Source: an uncultured bacterium (GTDB lineage Bacteria > Bacillota > Clostridia > Lachnospirales > Lachnospiraceae). Taken from it: a stretch of DNA of 64,000 bases. Below the pieces are notes generated by a model, which made no database searches, had not been told where the DNA came from, and saw only the letters and a list, made by a program, of their open reading frames with translations. Position 1 is the stretch's first letter; each line of letters starts with the position of its first letter. Shown one piece after another: positions 37,088 through 46,959 of the stretch. The stretch covers positions 54,804 through 118,803 of the forward strand of contig CANSYK010000002.1 in assembly GCA_947651225.1 (NCBI GenBank), in the 5' to 3' direction. Position numbers and translations under genes: made by a program.

Positions 37088-38062
37088 ATGAAGAAAAAAT
37101 TAGGAGCAGTATTTTTGTCAATGGCAATGGTTGTTTCATTACTGAGTGGCTGCCAGAAAAAGAATGCAGCAGATAGTGATGGTGTAAAAATTTATTATGC
37201 TGCGATAGAAAGTGGCGATTACTATGAAGGATGGGCAAGCCAGCTGCAGGAACAGGCGAAGAAGCAAGGTTCTGAATTTGATGTAGGCTATGCGGAAAAT
37301 TCTGTGGAAACGCAGGATGCCCAGGTAAAGAGTGCTGTATCCGACGGTTGCAATGTATTTTTGTGCGGGTTGGTTTCTGCGGATATTGCAACAGAAATCA
37401 AGGCGGCTGCAGCGGATGTGCCGATTGTATTTATCAATCAGGCGCCAGATGACGGACAGTTGGAGAAAGACCGTTATGTTTATGTGGCATCTGATGAATA
37501 TATGGCAGGCCAATATCAGGCGGAGTATATATTAGAGAAGTTTGGAAGCAAAGATGAAATTAATGTTGCAATCTTAAAAGGGCCAAAAGGAGCCTCTGGA
37601 ACTGTTGGCAGGACAAATGGACTGAAGCAGACGTTAAAAGCAAGTGGGAAAAAGATTAACTATGTATTTGAAGACAATGCAGATTGGAGTGCGGATAAGG
37701 CTAAAGAAATGATGGATATGCTTTTAAAGACAGGCAGGACGGTTGATTGTGTAGCAGCGAATAATGACGATATGGCAAGTGGCGCTGTAACAGCTTTTGA
37801 AGAAGCGGGCGTTGATTTGGATTCTGTTTTGTTTTTAGGGGTAGATGCTTCTGAGGTTGGACGCCAGTCTATTGCAGATGGAAAAATGGATTTTACCGTA
37901 TACCAGCCGATGTCTGCCCAGATTACTGCTGCTGTTTTGGCAGCTCAAAGGCTGGCAGAGGGGAAGTCTATAGGGGACATAGAAGGAGCGGCAAAGGATG
38001 GGAAATATATTCTGATACCTTTTGAAAAGGTAGATGCCAGCAATGTGGCGCAATATATGTAA
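37088..38062 (+). CDS. Sugar-type binding lipoprotein paired with the CBM-bearing chemoreceptor
   Basis: A 324-residue lipoprotein (lipobox LSGC, Cys22) of the ribose/galactose-binding fold, paralogous to that at 6153 (both share GRTN, KASGK/RASGK, INYVFED and NND-M blocks). AAGGGGATGTGTT precedes the ATG. There is no permease or ATPase next to it; the following gene, 94 bp on, is the chemoreceptor. The consistent pairing suggests that it presents a sugar to the receptor. Given the locus, a beta-glucan oligosaccharide is a reasonable guess, but binding residues do not settle it. Confidence 0.88.
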   Translation: MKKKLGAVFLSMAMVVSLLSGCQKKNAADSDGVKIYYAAIESGDYYEGWASQLQEQAKKQGSEFDVGYAENSVETQDAQVKSAVSDGCNVFLCGLVSADIATEIKAAAADVPIVFINQAPDDGQLEKDRYVYVASDEYMAGQYQAEYILEKFGSKDEINVAILKGPKGASGTVGRTNGLKQTLKASGKKINYVFEDNADWSADKAKEMMDMLLKTGRTVDCVAANNDDMASGAVTAFEEAGVDLDSVLFLGVDASEVGRQSIADGKMDFTVYQPMSAQITAAVLAAQRLAEGKSIGDIEGAAKDGKYILIPFEKVDASNVAQYM

Positions 38063-38085
38063 AGTTAAGCGGCAAGTTTTACATA

Positions 38086-38114
38086 TGTTGTTTAGAATGG
38101 CTGTGGATAGTAAC
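38086..38114 (-). repeat. Solo arm of the palindromic repeat
   Basis: TGTTGTTTAGAATGGCTGTG followed by GATAGTAAC resembles the right arm of the element at 22826-22912 with a few changes. It sits in the gap between the binding-protein and chemoreceptor genes. Confidence 0.5.
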
Positions 38115-38156
38115 TAACAATCCTATAGAAAAGCATAATAATTCGGAGGTATTCTA

Positions 38157-40682
38157 ATGAAAAAGAAAAAAGAGCGGCAGACAAAGCCGGGAAAATTTAT
38201 TTCGATAAAAACTAAGCTGTTAGGCATTATACTGCCTGTTGTTATTATTATTGTCACAGTGCTTACCGGGTTGTCCTATATTGTATCAAAGAATGTGATG
38301 AAAGAAAATGCAGAGGAGCTGTTGCAAACATCGGTAAAAGGGCAGGTTTCTGATATTGAGGCATGGCTGGACCAGAACCTGAAATCCTTCCAGGTGGCAA
38401 AGCAAGCGTTAGAGCAGGTGGATCTTAATGAGAAACAGATACAGGGGTTCCTGGATGCTTATTACGGTTTTGACAGTAATTATCCGAATGGGCTGTATAT
38501 AGCAGACGACGATGGTGCGTTTTATTGTGCAAAGGCGGCACAGGGGGTTGTTTTACGGGAACCCAATGAGCAGGGCAATTATATAAACAATGGTGATTTT
38601 TCGGATGCCGGGGATTTGGCAGATGATACAGGATGGCAGTTTTTCACGGCAGAAGGCGGGGAAGCTGCAGCAGAAATTAAGGGCAATGAAGTTTCCATTA
38701 CCACAGAACAGGAGGGAAGTGCAGACTACAGTGTACAGTTTGTGCAGGCAGATCTTCCGGTAAAAAAAGGCAGTACATACCGTGTCAGTTTTGATGCCTA
38801 TGCGGCGGCAGACAGGACAATGAAAGTGGGAATATCAGCGCCGGATCGTGATTATAAGCGTTATCTGGAAGATACCGTTGTGGAACTTACAACGGAAAAG
38901 AAGACCTTTACCTATGAATTTACCATGGGGGATGAAGATGATGCCAATGGCCGCCTGGAATTTAATCTGGGTGCGTGTGGTTCAACAGATGCCGTTATGA
39001 TTAGCAACGTATCTGTTCTTATGACAGATGGGGCTGAGGAGAAAGGCGATGCTTCAGAGGATTTGGCAGGGGATGTGACACAGACGGAATGGTTCCAAAG
39101 TGGTCTGTCAAGGGTGAATATGGGATTTACGAATGCCTATGCGAATGAGAAGGGAGAGCAGATAATCAGTGCCTGTGGTATGCTGCGGTCAGCTTCGGGA
39201 AAGGTGTGTGTGCTTTCTGCAGATATGTCCCTTGATAAGGTCAGCGTCTATGTAAACAGTTTTGTAAAAATGGAGGCTGCGGAGGCGTTTCTGGTCAATA
39301 AAGAAGATAATACAATCCTTGCTTCCCGTGATACAAGCCTGATTTCCAAAAGTCTGGATGAAACAGGCGATACTTTTATGAAAGCAGTAGGAGACAGGAT
39401 TTCAAAGGCAGATCTTTCTATCGCTGAAATTGATGGAAATATGACAGGATTTGAAGAAATAGAAGGAACAGACTGGATGTTAGTGTCTTATGTTCCGGCG
39501 AAAGTAGTTTACCAGGATTTGAATAATATTAGGAATATCATGGTTCTTTTTGGGGTGGTTTCAGTATTGATCCTGACCGGATTGCTGGAACGGATTATCC
39601 ATATTGTAATTAATCCAATCAAGCAGCTGACAGATGTGATTAAAGCAATGACAAATGGAGATTTTACTGTGCACAGCCACACAAAAAGCAATGATGAAAT
39701 TGGAGTGATGAGCTGGTGTGTTGAAAAGTTTATTGATACCATGTGCGACATGATTGCTTCGATTAATAAAGTGTCAGGCGTTCTGCACAATCAGGCAGAC
39801 AGCAGCAAAGACGTATCTGTTCTGATGTTTTCTGCTTCTAAAACGCAGAACCAGTCCATGAAAGAGTTAAATGAAACAGTAGAGCAGCTTTCCATTTCTG
39901 TCAATGGGATTGCAGAGAGTGCAACGACATTAGCAACGCTTGTAACAGAAACCCGGGATGACGGGGAAGGCGTAAGCAGCAAAATGAATGAAACGGTTGA
40001 TATTTCCCGGAAAGGTAAAGCGGCCATGCAGGATGTGAGTGCAGCGATGCTAAATATTAATAATTCTGTAAAAAAACTGCAGCTTGCGATTGATGAGGTG
40101 GAAAAGGCGTCAGAGGAGATTACGAATATTACAGGGGTAATTGGCAGCATTGCGGACGAAACAAGCCTGTTATCGTTGAATGCATCCATTGAGGCTGCCC
40201 GTGCAGGTGATGCGGGGAAAGGCTTCACTGTAGTGGCGACTGAAATCGGAAAACTGGCGCAGACAAGTATGGAGTCGGTTCAGCATATAGACAATCTTGT
40301 TTTGGAAATCAAATCTTCCATTGGAGATGTGATCAGCCAGGCAAGTGATAGCGTGGTTAATATTAATAACAGCAATGCCCTGATTGAAAATGCTGCAGAA
40401 ACTTTTGACATAATTTTTGAAAATATTGATATGGTTGGGAATTTAGTTCATCAGATGATAGAGAAAGTGGACCAGGTAGAGGATGAGGCCAGAAATGTCG
40501 CTGCGATTTCTGAGGAGCAGGCGGCAAGTGCGCAGGAAATTGCGGCTTCCTCAGATATTTTGGTAGAGCAGGCGAACAGCCTGATGACAAATAGCGAAAC
40601 GGTAACGAATGAATCCAATGAATTGACAAATTCTGCAAAAGAGCTTTCAGCACAGATAGGAGTTTTCAAAATTGGAAGTTAA
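38157..40682 (+). CDS. Chemoreceptor with a carbohydrate-binding-like module inserted in its Cache sensor
   Basis: An 841-residue methyl-accepting chemotaxis protein: first helix at about 21-44, Cache sensor from about 48, second helix at about 463-482, HAMP, and a signalling tip [17 protein letters not shown]. It is a paralogue of the receptor at 4104 (shared [23 protein letters not shown] and [18 protein letters not shown]), but residues about 131-291 are extra. They form a beta-sandwich-like unit starting [18 protein letters not shown] and containing [32 protein letters not shown] and [10 protein letters not shown]. About 90 of 158 positions of that unit match residues 495-653 of the GH16 enzyme encoded at 53784. 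AATTCGGAGG precedes the start. The GH94 gene follows 61 bases later with no clear terminator. It likely directs motility towards beta-glucan or its fragments. Confidence 0.93.
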   Translation: MKKKKERQTKPGKFISIKTKLLGIILPVVIIIVTVLTGLSYIVSKNVMKENAEELLQTSVKGQVSDIEAWLDQNLKSFQVAKQALEQVDLNEKQIQGFLDAYYGFDSNYPNGLYIADDDGAFYCAKAAQGVVLREPNEQGNYINNGDFSDAGDLADDTGWQFFTAEGGEAAAEIKGNEVSITTEQEGSADYSVQFVQADLPVKKGSTYRVSFDAYAAADRTMKVGISAPDRDYKRYLEDTVVELTTEKKTFTYEFTMGDEDDANGRLEFNLGACGSTDAVMISNVSVLMTDGAEEKGDASEDLAGDVTQTEWFQSGLSRVNMGFTNAYANEKGEQIISACGMLRSASGKVCVLSADMSLDKVSVYVNSFVKMEAAEAFLVNKEDNTILASRDTSLISKSLDETGDTFMKAVGDRISKADLSIAEIDGNMTGFEEIEGTDWMLVSYVPAKVVYQDLNNIRNIMVLFGVVSVLILTGLLERIIHIVINPIKQLTDVIKAMTNGDFTVHSHTKSNDEIGVMSWCVEKFIDTMCDMIASINKVSGVLHNQADSSKDVSVLMFSASKTQNQSMKELNETVEQLSISVNGIAESATTLATLVTETRDDGEGVSSKMNETVDISRKGKAAMQDVSAAMLNINNSVKKLQLAIDEVEKASEEITNITGVIGSIADETSLLSLNASIEAARAGDAGKGFTVVATEIGKLAQTSMESVQHIDNLVLEIKSSIGDVISQASDSVVNINNSNALIENAAETFDIIFENIDMVGNLVHQMIEKVDQVEDEARNVAAISEEQAASAQEIAASSDILVEQANSLMTNSETVTNESNELTNSAKELSAQIGVFKIGS

Positions 40683-40743
40683 GGAATGGTTTCTTTTCGT
40701 TGGTGCATTATAGGAAATATTTATTAAAATTTAGGAGGTCAAA

Positions 40744-43443
40744 ATGGATACAGTACGTTTTTTAGATAATGATGGGACTTTTGCGATAGAGCAGCCGGAA
40801 AATTACAGTTCCCTCTATTTTCCGATTGCAGGAGAAAAAGGGATGAAAAGCGCCCTGTCGCCTAATCTGGGTGGAGATATTAAAATTGAACAGAATGCTT
40901 TTTTGATGGAACCGGTAAGTGTGGAAAACCTGCACAACAACCGTTCGGGGAGAAATTTCTGGTGTAATGTGGCAGGTTTGGGAGCGTGGTCTGCAACAGG
41001 GGTGTCTGCAGAGCAGGAAAATGAAAAATTTACAGAATCCCAGGATAAAAGCTTTATAGAGGCAGGCTTTATGAAGCAGATTGTCACAAGACAGTCAAGG
41101 AAATATCAAATAAAGGCAGAGATAACATCTTTTGTGCCCCTGGAACACAATGTAGAAATTATGCATGTAAAGATTACCAATACAAGCCGGATGGCACAGA
41201 GGATTACTCCTGTGGCGGCCATTCCCATTTTTGGAAGAAGTGCGGACAATATCAGGGATCACAGGCACGTAACTTCACTGTTACATAGGATTACAACAAC
41301 AGAATATGGCGTATGCGTAAAGCCTACCCTGTCTTTTGACGAGCGTGGGCACCGAAAAAATGAACTGACGTATTTTGTATGCGGGATTGCCCAGGATGGG
41401 GAAAAACCAGAGAGTTATTATCCGACAGTAGAGGGATTTATCGGGGAAGGAGGAAGTTTTCTGCGACCAGAAAAGGTTGTGAGAAATGAAGAAGGAGTGC
41501 CTGATGGGGAATTTCTGGAAGGAAAGGAAGCATTAGGGGGGATTCGTTTTTCTGAAATTCTTTTACCGCCAGAGGAAAGTGCCTTTTATACTATAGTAAT
41601 GGGGATTACAGAGCAGGAGGATGCGTTAGGGGATATTCTTTTGGCATATGGAAGTACAGATAAGGTTACGGAAGCATTAAAGCGTATGGAGGATTACTGG
41701 CAGGAAAAGGTAAATGTCCGGTATCATACCAGGGATATGCAGTTTGACAATTTTATGCGCTGGGTAAGCTTTCAGCCAATATTGAGGCGAATTTACGGTT
41801 GCTCGTTCCTCCCTCATCACGATTATGGCAGGGGCGGCAGAGGATGGCGCGATTTGTGGCAGGACTGTCTATCTCTTTTGATTATGGACCCGGGCGGGGT
41901 GCGCCGGATGATACTTGATAATTACGGCGGGGTTCGGATTGATGGTACGAATGCTACAATTATAGGAGAAAAACAGGGAGAATTTATTGCAGACAGGAAT
42001 GGGATAGCGCGTGTCTGGATGGATCACGGAGTATGGCCGTTTATGACGACAAAGCTCTATATCGACCAGACAGGTGATATTGAAATATTAAAAGAGAAAG
42101 CTGCCTATTTCAAGGATGAACAGATGGAGCGTGGAGGCGGACTGGATGGCCAGTGGGATATTTCGTATGGAACACGGCAAAAATGTGAGGATGGCAGTAT
42201 ATATGAAGGCAGTATATTAGAGCACCTGCTTTTGCAGCACCTTTGTGCATTTTATGAGGTTGGGGAGCACAATCATATCCGTCTTCGGGGGGCAGACTGG
42301 AACGATGCACTGGATATGGCGGCAGAGCGTGGAGAGAGCGTAGCGTTTACCTGTGCTTATGCAGGAAATCTTACCCAGTTGTCAGAACTTTTAACGGTTC
42401 TGGAGAAAAAGTTTGGATGGGAGCAGATAGAGCTTTTGGAGGAAATACAGATTCTTTTAAAGGATGACAGTCAGTTGTATGAAAATATTTCGGCAAAGAA
42501 GGAGCTTTTACAGGCATATTTAAAACTCTGTGGCCATAATGTCAGTGGAAAGAGAATACAGGTTCCGATATGTGAACTGGCAGATAACCTTAGGAATAAG
42601 GCAGAATGGCTGAAAAAACATATCTGTCAGACGGAGTGGATTGGAAAAGATGACAAAGAAGGATGGTTTAACAGCTATTATGATAATGATGGGCAAAAAG
42701 TAGAAGGGTATTTTGAGCAGGGAGTCCGGATGATGCTAACCGGGCAGGTATTTGCTATTATGAGTGGGACAGCGGAGGATGGACAGGTAGAAAGAATCTG
42801 TAAGAGCGCAGACCACTATTTATATGAAAAAGAGGTTGGCGGGTATCGCCTGAATACAAATTTCCATGAGGAGAAATTTAACCTGGGAAGGATGTTTGGT
42901 TTTGCCTATGGGGAAAAAGAAAATGGGGCTGTTTTTTCGCATATGACAGTTATGTATGCAAATGCACTATACCAAAGAGGGTTTGTAAAAGAAGGATATA
43001 AAGCTTTACAGACGCTTGCAGACACCGCCATGAATTTTGAGGTGAGTAAAATTTATCCGGGGATTCCAGAGTATTTCAGCGGAGATGGAAGAGGAATGTA
43101 CCATTATCTGACAGGGGCTGCAAGCTGGTATATGCTTACCGTTATTACAGAGGTTTTTGGTGTACATGGAGAAATTGGTGATATGGTTATCAGCCCGAAG
43201 CTGTTAAAAGAACAGTTTGATTCGGAAGGGAATGCAGAGCTTTGGCTTCCATTTGCCGGTAAGAAGTTCCATATCGTATTTAAGAATCCAGGCAGATTAA
43301 CATATGGGGATTATCAGATAAAGAATGCTGTTTGTGATGGGCAAACAGAACTTGATTATCATGAAGGTAATGTATGCCTGGGCAGGAAAATGATAGATTC
43401 TCTGTCAGATATGCCGCATAAAATTGAAGTGGAACTGAAATAA
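40744..43443 (+). CDS. GH94 glycoside phosphorylase, about 900 residues (possibly laminaribiose phosphorylase)
   Basis: An 899-residue cytoplasmic GH94 enzyme that would split a beta-linked glucoside with phosphate to give a sugar 1-phosphate. It has the N-terminal beta-sandwich, the helical barrel with HHDYGRGGRGWRDLWQDCL, and the catalytic RGADWNDALD (DWND Asp at residue 521). It is about 100 residues longer than the cellobiose-phosphorylase type at 44407 and clearly a different GH94 subgroup; known laminaribiose phosphorylases have about this length, and a GH16 enzyme is nearby, so a beta-1,3-glucobiose/oligosaccharide substrate is inferred. TAGGAGGTC precedes the ATG. It probably shares a transcript with the chemoreceptor. 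A 10-bp-arm hairpin (CATTACCGCA, 43474-43511) lies after the stop. Confidence 0.87.
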   Translation: MDTVRFLDNDGTFAIEQPENYSSLYFPIAGEKGMKSALSPNLGGDIKIEQNAFLMEPVSVENLHNNRSGRNFWCNVAGLGAWSATGVSAEQENEKFTESQDKSFIEAGFMKQIVTRQSRKYQIKAEITSFVPLEHNVEIMHVKITNTSRMAQRITPVAAIPIFGRSADNIRDHRHVTSLLHRITTTEYGVCVKPTLSFDERGHRKNELTYFVCGIAQDGEKPESYYPTVEGFIGEGGSFLRPEKVVRNEEGVPDGEFLEGKEALGGIRFSEILLPPEESAFYTIVMGITEQEDALGDILLAYGSTDKVTEALKRMEDYWQEKVNVRYHTRDMQFDNFMRWVSFQPILRRIYGCSFLPHHDYGRGGRGWRDLWQDCLSLLIMDPGGVRRMILDNYGGVRIDGTNATIIGEKQGEFIADRNGIARVWMDHGVWPFMTTKLYIDQTGDIEILKEKAAYFKDEQMERGGGLDGQWDISYGTRQKCEDGSIYEGSILEHLLLQHLCAFYEVGEHNHIRLRGADWNDALDMAAERGESVAFTCAYAGNLTQLSELLTVLEKKFGWEQIELLEEIQILLKDDSQLYENISAKKELLQAYLKLCGHNVSGKRIQVPICELADNLRNKAEWLKKHICQTEWIGKDDKEGWFNSYYDNDGQKVEGYFEQGVRMMLTGQVFAIMSGTAEDGQVERICKSADHYLYEKEVGGYRLNTNFHEEKFNLGRMFGFAYGEKENGAVFSHMTVMYANALYQRGFVKEGYKALQTLADTAMNFEVSKIYPGIPEYFSGDGRGMYHYLTGAASWYMLTVITEVFGVHGEIGDMVISPKLLKEQFDSEGNAELWLPFAGKKFHIVFKNPGRLTYGDYQIKNAVCDGQTELDYHEGNVCLGRKMIDSLSDMPHKIEVELK

Positions 43444-43490
43444 AAAAGACACCACCTGCGTTGGTGCCCGCAACATTACCGCAGCTTTCT

Positions 43491-44228
43491 TTACCAGGAA
43501 GTGCGGTAATGCTGGTCGCGGTATTTTTTGGGGGTTAACCCAACTGCTTTCTTGAAAGTCTGAATAAAGTGGCTTTGGGAAGAGAAAGCAAGGTAATTTG
43601 CAATTTCTATAAAGGTAAAATCAGAGTATTTTAACAGATTCTGAGCCTTTTCAATTTTCTTTTCGGAAATATAATCGCTTATCGAAATTCCAAGCTCCTT
43701 TTTAAAAAGTCTGGAAAGGTAGCTTGGAGAAAGATCAGCGTATTCTGCAAGTTCTTTTATGGTAATTCTGCTGCTTATATGGTCATAGACAAAGTCCATG
43801 CAGCGGATAACAGGCTTTGAAATGACAGAGCTTTTTTTCAGTAACAGCATTTTCCCTGTAAAATCAAGAGACATATCTTTGTGAAGTTGGGAAATGGACT
43901 GGATAGAACTGCAGGAATCCATTTTCAATATATAAAAATCACTGAGGCGGTATGCCTGTTCCAGTTCCATGCCAGACTCCACACAGCGTCTTGTTATCAT
44001 TGCAGTAGTTACAACAAAATGATACTTCAAATTAATTAAAGGATTGGTAGAGAGAATTCCCATTCCTTCCGGGTTAATAAATGTATTTTTTTTACAGTTT
44101 TCCTGTACATAATTCATGTTGCCGGAGCTGACTGCCTCATAGAAAGAATATTCTTCCTCCAGAGAACGGTGGGGCGGGTCATCCTCTTTGCTTAATTCTG
44201 ATTGAAACCATTCTTCCCGTATATTCAT
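43491..44228 (-). CDS. AraC-family transcriptional regulator
   Basis: A 245-residue regulator with a C-terminal double helix-turn-helix (ITIKELAEYADLSPSYLSRLF and IANYLAFSSQSHFIQTFKKAVGLTPKKYR). The N-terminal 130 residues lack a cupin or response-regulator signature and resemble YesN-like helical domains. ATG at 44228 is chosen because AAAGGAAG lies 8 bases before it; ATGs further upstream lack sites. It is divergent from the cellobiose-phosphorylase gene and convergent with the longer GH94 gene, so it is the likely activator of the beta-glucan locus. The 178-bp divergent region contains TTTGTACA twice, 33 bp apart, a possible binding site. Confidence 0.87.
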   Translation of the reverse strand: MNIREEWFQSELSKEDDPPHRSLEEEYSFYEAVSSGNMNYVQENCKKNTFINPEGMGILSTNPLINLKYHFVVTTAMITRRCVESGMELEQAYRLSDFYILKMDSCSSIQSISQLHKDMSLDFTGKMLLLKKSSVISKPVIRCMDFVYDHISSRITIKELAEYADLSPSYLSRLFKKELGISISDYISEKKIEKAQNLLKYSDFTFIEIANYLAFSSQSHFIQTFKKAVGLTPKKYRDQHYRTSW

Positions 44229-44406
44229 TTTAAATCTTCCTTTCATAGCAATCTGTCTCATATTGCATTTGTACACATTATATCACGAATCTGATATTTT
44301 TGTACAATTTTTTGTATATTATATCCAAGGAAAGATTTATGATATTTAAGACAGCCTGCACGCTGGTTTTAAGATAAAAATTTTAAAGAAAGGAAAACGA
44401 ACGAAT

Positions 44407-46821
44407 ATGAAGTATGGTTATTTTGATGATGAGAAACGGGAATATGTCATTGAACGGCCGGATACGCCTGCTCCATGGGTGAATTATCTAGGTTCTCCTA
44501 AGTATGGTGCAATTATTTCCAATAGCGCCGGGGGTTACAGTTTTGAAAAATCTGGTGCGAATGGCAGGATTTTACGTTATGTTTTTAATGGCTTTGACCA
44601 GCCAGGGCGTTATATTTATATCCGTGATAATGATAGTAAAGACTATTGGTCTGCTTCATGGCAGCCGGTTGGAAAAGATCTGGAAGCATACAAAAGTGAA
44701 TGCCGCCATGGAACGGCCTATACGAAAATGCTTGCAGATTATAGCGGCATTCATTCTGAGGCTCTGTATTATGTTCCGCTTGATAAAGAATATGAGGTCT
44801 GGAGCCTGCAGCTTACGAACCAGTCAGAGTCTAAGAGGAGCCTGACGGTTACGGGGTATGCAGAATTTACGAATAACAGCAATTATGAACAGGATCAGGT
44901 GAATTTACAGTATTCACTGTTTATTACAAAGACTGTTTTTCGTGGAAACAGGATTTGTCAGATGGTGCATGGGAATCTGGACACCCAGAAGGAGGAAGAA
45001 GCGGTTGATGGCAAGAAAGTTGTGGAACGCTTCTTTGGGCTTGCAGGGGCAGAAGTTTCTTCCTATTGTGGTGATAAGGAAAACTTCATTGGACGGTATC
45101 ATGGATACGGTAATCCGGAAGGAGTAGCCTGTGGGAAGCTGGATGGAACGCTGAATTATAATGAAAATGGATGCGGAGCTCTTTCGTCGGTTCTTACATT
45201 GGCGCCAGGGGAGACAAAAAATATAGTATTTATTTTAGGTATGAAAGCCGACACAGAAGCAGATAATATATTAAAACAGTATGAAAACACAGAAGAAACC
45301 TGTAAAAAAGAGCTGGAGGAGCTGATTTCCTATTGGCATGGGAAGCTTTCGCATTTTCGTGTTAAAACGCCAAGCAGAGAATTTAATACTATGATTAATA
45401 CATGGAATGCGTATAACTGTTTTATGACATTTATCTGGTCCCGGGCGGCTTCGTTTATCTACTGTGGGCTGCGCAACGGATACGGATACCGGGATACTGT
45501 GCAGGATATCCAGGGGATTATCCATTTAGCGCCGGAAATGGCAGTTGAAAAAATCCGTTTTATGCTTTCTGCACAGGTAGATAATGGAGGAGGCCTGCCT
45601 CTTGTAAAGTTTACACACAATCCGGGGCATGAGGATACACCGGATGAGCCGTCTTATGTGAAAGAAACCGGACATCCGGCATACCGGGCTGATGATGCTT
45701 TGTGGCTGTTCCCTACAATATATAAATATATTTCTGAGTCAGGGGACTTATCTTTTATTGATGAAGTGATTCCGTTTGCCAATAAGGATGAGGGTACGGT
45801 ATATGAGCATTTAAAACGTGCCATTGATTTTTCTATGAACCATCTGGGAATCCATAAGATGCCGGCAGGCCTGTATGCAGACTGGAACGATTGCCTTAGG
45901 CTTGGGAAAGATGGGGAATCCTCTTTTGTGGCATTCCAGTTCTACCTTGCAATGTCAATACTGAAAAAGTTTGCAGAATATAAAAAAGATGCAGATTATA
46001 TCCGTTATCTGGAGGAATCGCAGGAAAAGCTTGGAAAAACCATACAAGATCTGTGCTGGGATGAGGATCGGTTTATCCGTGGCTTTACTGAGAAAGGCGG
46101 GGTTATTGGAAAGCGTACAGATTTAGAGGCAAATATGTGGCTGAATCCTCAGAGTTGGGCAGTAATTAGCGGCCTTGCGACCGGGGAACAAGCTGATATG
46201 GCCCTGGATACGGTATATCAGCGGCTGAATACGGAGTATGGTGCTGTTTTGATGGATCCGCCTTATCACAGCCATGCTTTTGAGGGGGCGCTGGCGGTTA
46301 TTTATAATGCAGGGACAAAGGAAAATGCTGGTATTTTCTCACAGTCACAGGGTTGGATTATTTTAGCTGAGGCTTTGCGTGGCCATGGGGAGCGCGCCTT
46401 TACATATTTTGTGGAAAATGCGCCTGCCGCACAAAATGACAGGGCGGAAATCCGCAAGCTGGAACCGTATTGCTATGGACAATTTACGGAAGGAAAAGCA
46501 AGCGAACATTTTGGGCGTTCTCATGTACACTGGCTTACAGGCACGGCATCTACTGTGATGGTAGGCTGTGTTGAGGGGATATTAGGAATGCGCCCGGATT
46601 TTTATGGGCTGCGTATTGCGCCTTCGGTTCCAAAAGAATGGGAATTTTTTGAAATCGATAAGGACTTCAGAGGAAAACATTTACATATTACAGTCAAAAA
46701 CCCAGGACACGTAGAGTCAGGCTGCAGGAAACTGGTTGTTAATGGCAGGGAAATGGAAGGGGATTATGTTCCGGCAGAGCTACTGGAGGAACAGACAGAA
46801 ATTGAACTGATTATGTCTTAA
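44407..46821 (+). CDS. GH94 cellobiose-phosphorylase-type enzyme
   Basis: An 804-residue cytoplasmic phosphorylase close to the usual cellobiose phosphorylase length of about 810. It starts with the typical MKYGYFDDEKREYVIERPDT and has NYLGSPKYGAIISNSAGGYS, SWQPVGKDL, NGYGYRDTVQDIQG and the catalytic YADWNDCLRLG (Asp495). The reaction is cellobiose plus phosphate to glucose 1-phosphate plus glucose, which saves ATP compared with hydrolysis. Laminaribiose or cellobionate are less likely alternatives. AAAGAAAGGAAAA precedes the ATG. The importer genes follow 138 bp later. Confidence 0.9.
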   Translation: MKYGYFDDEKREYVIERPDTPAPWVNYLGSPKYGAIISNSAGGYSFEKSGANGRILRYVFNGFDQPGRYIYIRDNDSKDYWSASWQPVGKDLEAYKSECRHGTAYTKMLADYSGIHSEALYYVPLDKEYEVWSLQLTNQSESKRSLTVTGYAEFTNNSNYEQDQVNLQYSLFITKTVFRGNRICQMVHGNLDTQKEEEAVDGKKVVERFFGLAGAEVSSYCGDKENFIGRYHGYGNPEGVACGKLDGTLNYNENGCGALSSVLTLAPGETKNIVFILGMKADTEADNILKQYENTEETCKKELEELISYWHGKLSHFRVKTPSREFNTMINTWNAYNCFMTFIWSRAASFIYCGLRNGYGYRDTVQDIQGIIHLAPEMAVEKIRFMLSAQVDNGGGLPLVKFTHNPGHEDTPDEPSYVKETGHPAYRADDALWLFPTIYKYISESGDLSFIDEVIPFANKDEGTVYEHLKRAIDFSMNHLGIHKMPAGLYADWNDCLRLGKDGESSFVAFQFYLAMSILKKFAEYKKDADYIRYLEESQEKLGKTIQDLCWDEDRFIRGFTEKGGVIGKRTDLEANMWLNPQSWAVISGLATGEQADMALDTVYQRLNTEYGAVLMDPPYHSHAFEGALAVIYNAGTKENAGIFSQSQGWIILAEALRGHGERAFTYFVENAPAAQNDRAEIRKLEPYCYGQFTEGKASEHFGRSHVHWLTGTASTVMVGCVEGILGMRPDFYGLRIAPSVPKEWEFFEIDKDFRGKHLHITVKNPGHVESGCRKLVVNGREMEGDYVPAELLEEQTEIELIMS

Positions 46822-46857
46822 ATTCATGTAATGAATTTGATATTATTGTAAACAATA
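46820..46857. promoter_or_regulatory. Paired palindromes upstream of the sugar importer operon
   Basis: AAATTCATGTAATGAATTT (46820-46838) is a perfect 8-bp-arm palindrome starting within the stop codon of the phosphorylase gene. TATTGTAAACAATA (46844-46857) is a second one with 6-bp arms. They are AT-rich, not followed by T-runs typical of terminators, and lie about 100 bases before the binding-protein start, so they may be operators for the importer. Confidence 0.4.
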
Positions 46858-46959
46858 TTATATATTTATATTAAAAAAACGTGTATATTATAGTTAAATA
46901 AAGGAAGATGACTATCTTCTGGAGTGAAAACATTATTTTAACATAGGAGGTAAAAAGTT

